Positions 17,283 through 24,102 of a stretch of DNA of 37,512 nucleotides are shown piece after piece; the stretch's first letter is position 1, and each line of letters begins with the position of its first letter. Position numbers and translations under genes: made by a program. Location: the NCBI GenBank assembly GCA_050260215.1, contig JBLNBU010000106.1, positions 1 to 37,512 of the forward strand, written 5' to 3'. A model generated the notes under the pieces. It did no database searches, was not told the DNA's origin, and saw nothing but the letters and a program-made list of their open reading frames with translations. Origin of the DNA: JBLNBU01 sp050260215 (GTDB lineage Bacteria > Pseudomonadota > Alphaproteobacteria > Rhodospirillales > Magnetospirillaceae).

Positions 17283-18200
17283 TCAATGCCCGAGCAGGTG
17301 CAGGCTGTAGCGCCGCGCCTCGTCGACCCACACGGCCTCGGGGCGCAGGCCGGCCGCCCCGGCCAGGGCGGCGAAGCCCTCGGGGGTGTATTTGTGGCAG
17401 TCCTCGACGTGGATGGCTTCGCCCGCCTTGAAGGCGAACGAGCGTCCGTCCAACGCCAGCCGGGTCGAGCGGCGCGCCACCAGCGAGATCTCGATGCGCT
17501 GGTGGGCGGGGCGCCAGCGGGCGCGGTGGGCGAAGGCGGCCGGGTCGACCTCGGCGCCCAACTCGCGGCGCAGGCGGTGCAACAGGTTCAGCGTGAAGGC
17601 GGCGGTGACCCCCTGGGCGTCGTCGTAGGCGGCCTGCAAGACCCCGGCCGGCTTGACCAGGTCGACGCCCACCAGCGCCGCCCCGCCCAGCGCCGCCAGC
17701 CGCTTCAGCAGCCCGACCGCCTGGGGCCGGCCCAGATTGCCGATGGTCGAGCCGGGAAAGAAGCTGAGCACCGGCCCGCCCAGTTGGCGGGGCAGCGGCA
17801 GCCGGCGGGTGAAGTCGGCCACCACCGGCACCACCGGCAGGCCGGGGAAGTCGCCGGCCAGGCGGGCGGCATGGTCGGCCAGCGGCCCGGCGGCCACGTC
17901 CACCGGCACATAGGCGGCGGGACGGTCCAGCGCCGCCAGCAGCAGCCGCGTCTTGCGCATGGACCCGGCGCCCAGGTCGACCACCACGCGGCCCGGCCCC
18001 ATGCGGGCGGCGATGTCGGGCCCGCATCGGGCCAGCAGGCCCAGCTCGGCCCGGGTCAGCGGGTATTCGGGCAGGTCGCAGATGCTGTCGAATAGCGCCG
18101 ATCCCGCCTCGTCATAGAGGAAGCGGCACGGCAGCCGCCGCGGCCGGTGCGCCAGCCCGCGCAGCACCGCGGCCCGGAAGTCGTCCCCGCCCGCCCTCAT
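17283..18200 (-). CDS. egtD: L-histidine N-alpha-methyltransferase EgtD
   Basis: EgtD trimethylates the alpha-amino group of histidine with three SAM to give hercynine, the first step of ergothioneine synthesis. The 305-residue protein matches the family in length. It shows FLYDEAGSALFDSICDLPEYPLTRAE near residues 26-51, the SAM site VVDLGAGSMRKTRLLL, the FFPGSTIGNL segment, and the substrate-side RIEISLVARRS near residue 245. In many EgtD proteins the first motif reads LPEYY; here the second Tyr is Pro, a change worth noting. The gene overlaps the egtB stop by 4 bases (ATGA), so the two are coupled. The histidine-methylation assignment is strong by family but untested. Confidence 0.93.
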   Translation of the reverse strand: MRAGGDDFRAAVLRGLAHRPRRLPCRFLYDEAGSALFDSICDLPEYPLTRAELGLLARCGPDIAARMGPGRVVVDLGAGSMRKTRLLLAALDRPAAYVPVDVAAGPLADHAARLAGDFPGLPVVPVVADFTRRLPLPRQLGGPVLSFFPGSTIGNLGRPQAVGLLKRLAALGGAALVGVDLVKPAGVLQAAYDDAQGVTAAFTLNLLHRLRRELGAEVDPAAFAHRARWRPAHQRIEISLVARRSTRLALDGRSFAFKAGEAIHVEDCHKYTPEGFAALAGAAGLRPEAVWVDEARRYSLHLLGH

Positions 18201-19279
18201 GCGTCCTCGGCCAGGCGGGCGCCAGTGAACTGCCAGCGCGCGGCGGGCGGGAAGAAATTGCGGTAGCTGGCCCGGCCATGGCCGGCCGGGGTGGCGGTGC
18301 TGCCGCCCTTCAGCACCATCTGGCCCGACATGAACTTGCCGTTGTATTCGCCCAGCGCGCCGGGGCCCGGCCGGTAGCCGGGATGGGGGCGATAGGCGCT
18401 GCCGGTCCATTCCCACACCAGGCCGGTGGCGGGCAGGCGGTCGGCCAGCACCTCCCACTCGGCCTCGGTGGGCAGCCGCGCCCCTGCCCAGCGGGCGACG
18501 GCGTCGGCCTCGAACCACGACAGGTGCACCGCCGCGGCGTCCGGGTCCAAGGGGCGCCGCCCGGCCGGGGTCAGCTGGGTGCCGTCCCGCCAGTATTCGG
18601 GCCCGCTCCACCCCAGCCGGCGCACGGTGTCCCAGCCCTCGGACATCCACAGTTCGGGGCGCACATAGCCGCCGTCGGCGATGAAGGCGGCAACGTCCTT
18701 GTTGGACAGCGGCCGGGTGGCCAGGCGGAAGGGCTGCAGCCACACCCGGTGGCGCGGGCCCTCGTTGTCGAAGGCAAAGCCGCCGCCGCCGTGGCCGATC
18801 TCGCACGGGCCGCCGGGATGCTCGATCCAGCCGGGGGAAGGCAGGGAGGCGGGCGCCGGCGGATCGCGCCATCCAGGCTCGGCCGGGTGGCGGGCGAACA
18901 GGGCCAGCTGGTCAGTGACCATCAGCTCCTGGTGCTGCTGCTCGTGGGCCAGTCCCAGGGCCAAGAGCGGCGAGACGCGACCGGCCATGCGGGCGTCGAC
19001 CTCGGCGCGCCACTCCAGCACCTCGGCCAGGCCGGGCCGCGTCAGCAGGCCGCGCTCGGGCCGCGGATGGCGCGGGCCGACCGCCTCGTAATAGGAATTG
19101 AACAGGGTGCGCCACAGGGGCGGCACCTCGCCCAGGATGAACTCGGCGAAGAACCAGGTGGTATGGGCCAGGTGCCACTTGCCCGGGCTGGCGTCGGGGA
19201 AAGCCTGCGCCTGCAGGTCCTCCGGCGTCAGTCCCCGGATGCGGGCCAGGCTCTCGCGGCGGACGGTGGCGTAGTCCAT
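18197..19279 (-). CDS. egtB: Ergothioneine biosynthesis sulfoxide synthase EgtB-like (DinB + FGE-sulfatase domains)
   Basis: EgtB is a mononuclear non-heme iron enzyme that joins hercynine to the sulfur of cysteine or gamma-glutamylcysteine with O2. Residues 1-130 form the DinB-like iron domain. KWHLAHTTWFFAE (His36, His39) and the facial-triad segment HEQQHQE (His112, His116, Glu118) are both intact. The FGE-sulfatase-like domain follows, with RLPTEAEWEV, VWEWTGS, EYNGKFMSGQMVLKGGS and the end RNFFPPAARWQFTGARLA. At 360 residues it is shorter than the roughly 420 of common proteobacterial EgtB. There is no C-terminal methyltransferase, so it is not a fused OvoA. Selenoneine synthase SenA is a homologue, so the donor sulfur or selenium compound is open. 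No egtA, egtC or egtE is in the window. Confidence 0.9.
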   Translation of the reverse strand: MDYATVRRESLARIRGLTPEDLQAQAFPDASPGKWHLAHTTWFFAEFILGEVPPLWRTLFNSYYEAVGPRHPRPERGLLTRPGLAEVLEWRAEVDARMAGRVSPLLALGLAHEQQHQELMVTDQLALFARHPAEPGWRDPPAPASLPSPGWIEHPGGPCEIGHGGGGFAFDNEGPRHRVWLQPFRLATRPLSNKDVAAFIADGGYVRPELWMSEGWDTVRRLGWSGPEYWRDGTQLTPAGRRPLDPDAAAVHLSWFEADAVARWAGARLPTEAEWEVLADRLPATGLVWEWTGSAYRPHPGYRPGPGALGEYNGKFMSGQMVLKGGSTATPAGHGRASYRNFFPPAARWQFTGARLAEDA

Positions 19280-19305
19280 GGCTGCTTCACCCCATGGAGG
19301 ACGGT

Positions 19306-20415
19306 TCAAGCCGAAGAATGGTTCTCCTCGGCGAACTGGTCGGGGGCGCGGGCGGCCATCAGGCTGCGATAGGCGGCCATGTAGCCTTCCGCCATGGCGC
19401 GGGCCGAGTACTTGAGCGCCCGGCGCCGGGCCGCCACTCCCATGGCCTCGCGCAGGCGGCGGTCGGCCAGCAGGGTGCGCAGGCCGGCGGCCAGGGCGTC
19501 GGGGTCGTCCTGGGTGACGAACAGGGCAGCACCGCTCCACAGCTCGCGCAGGGCGGCGGTGTCGCCCAGCACCAGGGCGCAGCCCGACAGCGCCGCCTCG
19601 GGGGCGTAGGTGCCGCTGCCCTCGGCCGAGCCGGCGACGTAGACCGAGGCACGGGTGAACCACGGCATCAGCTGGGCCGGATGCAGGCGCCCCAGCGCCG
19701 ACACCCCTTCCAGCTTCAGCGGCCGGCCGTCGTTGTCGGCCTGGTCGCCGGCCACCACCACCGGCCAGGGCAGCTTGGGCGCGGCGCGTTCCAGCGCGCT
19801 GACCTTGGACGGGTCCTCGCGCACGGCGCCGACCGCCAGGATCACCGGTTCCTTGGTGCCGGGGGCGAAGCGGGTGGGGTCGCGGCCGTCGCGGATGACC
19901 CGGCCGGCGCCGATGGCGAAGTTGCGCGCCAGGGCCGCCATCATGGTTTCCGACGGGGTGATGACCAGGTCGGCGCCGCGCAGCCCGTGCAGGAAGGCCT
20001 GGCGGCAGATGCGGCGCAGCTCGGGGTCCAGGCGGCCGAAGGCGGCGCCGGCCCCGGGGTGGCCGGCCACCAGCAGGCTGCCGCACCACGGCAGGCCGCT
20101 GTGCAGGTAGCCGTTCAGGTGGACCACGTCGGGGTTCAGCATCTCTTCCACCGACAACAGCCATTCGGCGATGCGGCCGCGCTTGGCCAGGTGCTCGACC
20201 GGCGACGACGCCGGGGTCGGGCAGGCCAGCAGTTCCAGCCCCGGAATGCCGGCGTATTCGATGCGTTGTCCGGGCTTGAGCGGCGTCACCGCCGCCACCG
20301 TGACCTCGGCCCCCAGGCCGGCCAGCTCGCGCGCCAGGGTATCGACGTGGGGCCACATCGTCCCCGGCGGCTCGACCGTCATCAACACGAAGGGGCCCGT
20401 GCGCCGTTCAGCCAT
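19306..20415 (-). CDS. GT4-family glycosyltransferase upstream of egtB
   Basis: This 369-residue cytoplasmic GT-B enzyme has an N-terminal acceptor domain starting FVLMTVEPPGTMWPHVDTLARELAGLGAEVTV. A central VVHLNGYLHSG segment follows, then a C-terminal nucleotide-sugar domain with the GT4 E-X7-E signature EGSGTYAPE (Glu265, Glu273). GT4 members include MshA and BshA, which start mycothiol and bacillithiol synthesis, as well as many polysaccharide enzymes. The sugar and the acceptor here are unknown. The gene lies 26 bases upstream of egtB on the same strand and has GAGGAC before ATG 20415, so it is very probably in one transcript with egtB and egtD. It does not show the GNRVTA-type start I associate with selenosugar synthase SenB. 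Confidence 0.88.
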   Translation of the reverse strand: MAERRTGPFVLMTVEPPGTMWPHVDTLARELAGLGAEVTVAAVTPLKPGQRIEYAGIPGLELLACPTPASSPVEHLAKRGRIAEWLLSVEEMLNPDVVHLNGYLHSGLPWCGSLLVAGHPGAGAAFGRLDPELRRICRQAFLHGLRGADLVITPSETMMAALARNFAIGAGRVIRDGRDPTRFAPGTKEPVILAVGAVREDPSKVSALERAAPKLPWPVVVAGDQADNDGRPLKLEGVSALGRLHPAQLMPWFTRASVYVAGSAEGSGTYAPEAALSGCALVLGDTAALRELWSGAALFVTQDDPDALAAGLRTLLADRRLREAMGVAARRRALKYSARAMAEGYMAAYRSLMAARAPDQFAEENHSSA

Positions 20416-20592
20416 GTCGTCCTCGCCAATGTGCCCTGGGCCGGGCGGGTGCCGCCGCCCACGCCATGCCACCACATCCGGGCGTTGCCGCGGGCGTTCC
20501 AGACGGGGAGTTGGCGGGGCCAGACGAGGTACCCGGATGGAGAGCGCGCCGTCCGGCCATGTCGTGCGCCCAGGCTTGACCGCATGGGCCGC

Positions 20593-22113
20593 CTAGCCAT
20601 CGGCAGGGGGCAGCGGCTGGTTGGCCGGGCCGTTGACCACCCGGCCCCAGCGGTCGAAGCGCGAGCCGTGGCAGGCGCAGTCCCAGCTGTGCTCGGCCTC
20701 GTTCCAGGCGACGATGCATTTGAGGTGCGGGCACACCGCCGACAGCCGGTGCAGCACCCCGGACTCGTCGCGGTAGACCGCCTGCTTGGACAGCCCCGAG
20801 CGGATCACCGCCCCCGATCCCGGCGCGATGCGGGCGACGTCGTCGACGTCGCCGGCGGTCAGCCAGTCGGCGTAGTGCTCGGCCACGTGCAGGTTGGTGT
20901 CGGCATAGCCCGACGCCGCCTTCAGGGTCAGCCGTGCCGGGTCGTACAGGCGCGGCCACGGGTTGTCGCGGCCCTCGATCAGGTCGGCGATGACCAGCCC
21001 GGCCAGGGTGCCGCCGGTGATGCCGTCGCCCGAATCGCCGGTGGCTACGAAGACGCCCTCCTCGTCCACCGGGTTGCGGCCGATGAAGTGCAGGCGGTCG
21101 GCCGGCTCCATCACCTGGCCGGACCAGCGCCAGCGGACCGGGCCGAAGCCGGGAAAGCGCTCGCGTGCCCAGGCTTCCAGGCGGTTCCACTTGGCATTTC
21201 CGTCGGCGGGGTGGCCGGTGCGGTGGTCCTCGCCGCCGACGATCAGGATGGGCGGGCCGTCGGGCCGCGGCTGGAAGCGGGCATAGTGGTAGGGGTCGGC
21301 GGTGTCCCAGTAAAGCGCGTCGGCGGCGCCCGCCATGTCGGCCGGGCCGGCGACCACGTAGGTGCGCATGGGGGCCTGCTTGCCGTGAATGACCAGGCGG
21401 TCGTTGACGGGGACGTTGGTGGCCACCACCACCGCCTCGGCCAGCACGTGCCAGCCGCGCACGGTGGTCACCCGCGCCGGCCGGCCCGAGGCGACCTCGG
21501 CCACCGGGGTGCCGGTAAAGAGCTGGCCGCCCAGCCGCACCAGCGCCCGCGCCAGTCCGCGCGCATAGGCCAGCGGGTCCAGCCTGCCCTGGTCGGCAAA
21601 GCGCACCGCCGGGCCTGTGTCGACGGCGTCCAGCGGGGCGCGGCCCACCAGTTCGGCGGCCAGGCCCGCGCGCACGGCGGCGGCGCATTCGGCCGGCAGC
21701 GGCAGGCCGCCGCCCGGCGGATTGAACAGGTAGGCGTCCAGGCGGGCGAAGCCGCAGTCGATGCCTTCCTCGGCCACCGTGCGCTCGATGAAGTCGACGG
21801 CCGCGGCGTGGCTGGCGGCGACCTGGCGGGTCGCCTCGGGGCCGAACAGGCGCTCCAGCGCCCCCCAGCCGTCGTCGACGGCGCTGGACAGGTGGGCGGT
21901 CGACCGCCCGCTCTCGCCCGAGCCCACCGCGCCGGCTTCCAGCACCACCACCCGCCGGCCGTGCCGGGCCAGGCGATAGGCCACCGACAGGCCCGCCACG
22001 CCTGCGCCGACGATGCAGACCTCGGTGCGCAGGTCGGCGGCCAGGGGCGGGCGGGCTTCGCCGTCGCCGGGCAGCCCCCAGGGGGCCAGGGTTTCGTCCG
22101 CGCCGTGGGCCAT
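20593..22113 (-). CDS. FAD-dependent oxidoreductase with C-terminal Rieske [2Fe-2S] domain
   Basis: This 506-residue protein fuses a DadA-like FAD oxidoreductase with a Rieske domain. The FAD site is VCIVGAGVAGLSVAYRLARHG at about residues 32-52, followed by the Gly-rich GSGESGRSTAHLS. A second FAD motif is GVFVATGDSGDGITGG near residue 370. The Rieske cluster ligands are CPH and, 15 residues later, CACH (C-x-H and C-x2-H) near residues 467-487. The family is widespread and its substrate unknown. I chose ATG 22113 because GGAGG lies 6 bases upstream; ATG 22119 would be too close to it. It is divergent from hemerythrin, and its 3' end is 177 bases before the GT4 gene on the same strand. Confidence 0.9.
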   Translation of the reverse strand: MAHGADETLAPWGLPGDGEARPPLAADLRTEVCIVGAGVAGLSVAYRLARHGRRVVVLEAGAVGSGESGRSTAHLSSAVDDGWGALERLFGPEATRQVAASHAAAVDFIERTVAEEGIDCGFARLDAYLFNPPGGGLPLPAECAAAVRAGLAAELVGRAPLDAVDTGPAVRFADQGRLDPLAYARGLARALVRLGGQLFTGTPVAEVASGRPARVTTVRGWHVLAEAVVVATNVPVNDRLVIHGKQAPMRTYVVAGPADMAGAADALYWDTADPYHYARFQPRPDGPPILIVGGEDHRTGHPADGNAKWNRLEAWARERFPGFGPVRWRWSGQVMEPADRLHFIGRNPVDEEGVFVATGDSGDGITGGTLAGLVIADLIEGRDNPWPRLYDPARLTLKAASGYADTNLHVAEHYADWLTAGDVDDVARIAPGSGAVIRSGLSKQAVYRDESGVLHRLSAVCPHLKCIVAWNEAEHSWDCACHGSRFDRWGRVVNGPANQPLPPADG

Positions 22114-22235
22114 GGCCATCCTCCGCAGCCGTTGCCGGCGCACGCCATGTGGTCGCCGCCGCGCCACTCGGCGAGACCGCCCTTCGCCGAGGAGGCAGGC
22201 CCCTCCGACGATGGGGGGAGGCGGCAGGCCCGTCC

Positions 22236-22261
22236 GGAACACCGCCTTTGCGGCGGGCGTT
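22236..22261 (+). promoter_or_regulatory. EcfG-type general stress promoter of the hemerythrin gene
   Basis: GGAAC (22236-22240), a 17-base spacer and CGTT (22258-22261) match the alphaproteobacterial EcfG consensus GGAAC-N16/17-CGTT exactly. It sits 29 bases before the hemerythrin start, so transcription would begin about 20 bases upstream of the ATG. I found no other equally good match in an upstream position in this window. The spacer contains a small CCGC/GCGG inverted repeat. Confidence 0.7.
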
Positions 22262-22290
22262 GTCGGCAGCAGAACCACGGGAGAGGCACC

Positions 22291-22737
22291 ATGAACGTCC
22301 TGGACCTGCTGCATACCGACCACGAGACCGTCTCGAAGCTGTTCGCCGAGATGCTGTCGACGCCGAGTACCCGCAAGGGCCGCCGCGAGGAGTTGTTCGC
22401 GACGCTGAAAAGCGAGCTGATCCGCCACAGCCACGCCGAGGAGAAGGTGTTCTATCCGCCGCTGCGCGAGAAGAAGCAGTCCCACGACATCGTCGAGGAA
22501 GGCATCGGCGAGCACCACCACGTCGAGGACATGCTGGCCCAGATGGATGCCATCCCCGCCGACAGCGACGACTGGCTGGATTCCGTGCAGAAGCTGAAGG
22601 AATGCGTCGACCACCACGTCCGCGAGGAGGAAGGCGAGATCTTCGACGATGCCCGTTCGCTGCTGGACGAGCAGGTGCTCGAAGGCATGACCGACCAGAT
22701 CCGGCAGGCCAAGCGGGACGAGCTGTCCCAGCAGTGA
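22291..22737 (+). CDS. Hemerythrin HHE-domain protein
   Basis: This 148-residue soluble four-helix protein is of the HHE cation-binding type. It binds a di-iron centre and is linked to O2/NO sensing or iron-redox protection. The expected ligand clusters appear in order: HTDHETV (helix 1), HSHAEEKVFYP (helix 2), GEHHHVEDML (helix 3) and VDHHVREEEGEIF (helix 4). The ribosome site is GGGAGAGG. It lies directly behind an EcfG-type promoter, which suggests induction in the general stress response. It is monocistronic, or loosely followed after 222 bases by a sigma factor gene. The physiological ligand is not known. Confidence 0.93.
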   Translation: MNVLDLLHTDHETVSKLFAEMLSTPSTRKGRREELFATLKSELIRHSHAEEKVFYPPLREKKQSHDIVEEGIGEHHHVEDMLAQMDAIPADSDDWLDSVQKLKECVDHHVREEEGEIFDDARSLLDEQVLEGMTDQIRQAKRDELSQQ

Positions 22738-22959
22738 GCAAGGCCGCCTCCGGGGCATCGGTGCCGGCGCCCGACGGGCGAATGCGGGCCGGTGCCCTGC
22801 CTCCTCCGGGGTTACTCCCTCAGGCGATCTTACTTTCCTCTCTGTCCCGCCACACCTTGTCGAGTAACCGGACGATGAGGTCGTGCCGATATGTCGGGCA
22901 CACTCAATACTCTTCTCGGTCGTTCAGGTAAAAACTTCGTCGAAGGCAGGGTGGTGTAC

Positions 22960-23544
22960 ATGGCGGAATTCGCTATGATGGTCTCCGAGCACATTCCAAA
23001 TCTTCGGAGATATGCTCGGGTCCTTGTTCGAGACGCCGTTCACGCCGAAGACCTTGTTCAAGACTGTCTGGAGCGGGCCATCTCCCGCGAGCATCTGTGG
23101 CGCGAGGGAACCAATCTGCGCGCCTGGCTGTTCACCATCCTCCACAACCTCTACATCAACCAGTATTTGCGGCACGGGTCGGTGGGCACCATGGTGCCGC
23201 TCCTGGACGAGCACACCCACCTGTCCTGTCCGGCCCGCCAGTATCACAGCGTCACGCTGAAAGACTTGGCGCGCGCCTTCGACCGCCTGCCCGAGCAGGA
23301 GCAGCAGGTGGTGCTGATGGTCGGCCTGGACGGCATGCAGTACGAAGATGCGGCCGAGGCCCTGGGCGTGCCCATGGGAACGGTCAAGTCGCGCCTGTCG
23401 CGGGCGCGCCGGCGCCTGCGGCGGCTGATGGACGGCGAGCTCGCGGCGGAGGACGGCCGCCACCGCGAGCAGCCGCGGGAGCAGGCGGCATCGCTGCCGC
23501 CGTCCCGGCGCGTCGACGGCGGCCGGCTGAAAACCCTTCCCTAA
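22960..23544 (+). CDS. ECF-type RNA polymerase sigma factor
   Basis: The 194-residue product has sigma region 2 (about residues 10-75: LRRYARVLVRDAVHAEDLVQDCLERAI, then GTNLRAWLFTILHNLYIN) and region 4 (about 110-165: LPEQEQQVVLMVGLDGMQYEDAAEALGVPMGTVKSRLSRARRRLRRLM). The GTNLRAWLFTILHN segment resembles EcfG-related sigma factors, but I do not assign a group. No anti-sigma factor, NepR or PhyR gene is adjacent. The Arg/Pro-rich 25-residue C-terminal tail looks disordered. The start is taken at ATG 22960, though the frame is open to 22891. A PRC-barrel gene follows after 16 bases and may be its target or partner. Confidence 0.9.
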   Translation: MAEFAMMVSEHIPNLRRYARVLVRDAVHAEDLVQDCLERAISREHLWREGTNLRAWLFTILHNLYINQYLRHGSVGTMVPLLDEHTHLSCPARQYHSVTLKDLARAFDRLPEQEQQVVLMVGLDGMQYEDAAEALGVPMGTVKSRLSRARRRLRRLMDGELAAEDGRHREQPREQAASLPPSRRVDGGRLKTLP

Positions 23545-23560
23545 GACCAGGAGGCCGATG

Positions 23561-24049
23561 ATGTTGAAGCGAATCGTGGCCGCTACCGCGGTGGCGCTGG
23601 CCTTGGCGATGCCCGCGGCCTATGCCCAGTCCAAGAGCAGCTCGCAGTCGTCCCAGTCGTCGTCGCAGCAGATGGTCAGCGAGAAGGACGTCAAGGGCGC
23701 CACGGTCAACGACGCCAAGGGCCAGAAGATCGGGTCGATCGACCATCTCGTCATCGACAAGGCCAGCGGCAAGGCCCGCTTCGCCGTGGTCGGCGCCGGC
23801 GGCGGCAAGAACATCGCCATCCCGTGGGAGCGCCTGCAGGCCTCGGGCAGCGACAACAAGACCTTCACCGTCAACGTCGACAAGAACATCGCCACCAGCG
23901 CGCCCACGGTCGACACCAGCAACCTGTCGGCGCTGGATCAGCCGCAGATGCAGCAGCAGATCTCGTCCTATTGGGAACGCGCCTCGTCGGGGTCCGAACA
24001 GGCCCAGACGCCCGGCAGCAGCTCCAAGTCGAAGAGCCAGGGCGAATAG
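23561..24049 (+). CDS. Exported PRC-barrel domain protein
   Basis: The product has 162 residues. Residues 1-22 are a signal peptide ending AAYAQ. A Ser/Gln-rich linker follows (about residues 23-38), then a PRC-barrel (about 41-110; VKGATVNDAKGQKIGSIDHLVIDKASG, IAIPWERLQ). The tail is Ser/Gln-rich and probably unstructured. PRC-barrels are small beta domains found in ribosome maturation, photosynthetic reaction centres and envelope-stress proteins; the exported Ser/Gln form here suggests the last. AGGAGG is 6 bases before ATG 23561 and 3 before the adjacent ATG 23558, so I chose the second. It shares a transcript with the sigma factor and ends before a strong hairpin. Confidence 0.88.
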   Translation: MLKRIVAATAVALALAMPAAYAQSKSSSQSSQSSSQQMVSEKDVKGATVNDAKGQKIGSIDHLVIDKASGKARFAVVGAGGGKNIAIPWERLQASGSDNKTFTVNVDKNIATSAPTVDTSNLSALDQPQMQQQISSYWERASSGSEQAQTPGSSSKSKSQGE

Positions 24050-24063
24050 GCCCCGCTGATCCC

Positions 24064-24088
24064 CACCCCCGCGCGCGGCGCGGGGGTG
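24064..24088. terminator. Bidirectional hairpin terminator
   Basis: An 11-bp perfect stem (24064-24074 with 24078-24088) with loop GCG lies between the convergent PRC-barrel and LuxR-type response regulator genes, 14 bases from each stop. It has no T tract, so termination is inferred from position and stability. Confidence 0.7.
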
Positions 24089-24102
24089 TCGGATCCCGTA
24101 CC

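Noticed and set aside
14755..17310. 851-codon plus-strand frame opposite the P-type ATPase
   Set aside because: Rich in Gln, Gly and His with no domain; the opposite strand carries every P-type ATPase motif.
19306..20415. Calling the GT4 gene senB (selenosugar synthase)
   Set aside because: Its N-terminus does not resemble what I know of SenB, and no selD/senC-like gene is adjacent. Kept as an open hypothesis only.
19294..22737. 1147-codon plus-strand open frame running antisense across GT4, FAD-Rieske and into hemerythrin
   Set aside because: Composition-driven shadow: low-complexity Gly/Ala/Arg/Gln/His sequence, no domain, and the real genes on the other strand have clear motifs. Only its last 148 codons (hemerythrin) are genuine.
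22738..22959. Terminator or autoregulated ECF promoter between hemerythrin and the sigma gene
   Set aside because: Only a 5-bp stem (CGCCC/GGGCG) and no convincing -35/-10 pair could be found.
23108..23134. Second GGAAC...GTT match resembling an EcfG promoter
   Set aside because: It lies inside the sigma factor coding region, and the -10 part and spacing do not fit.
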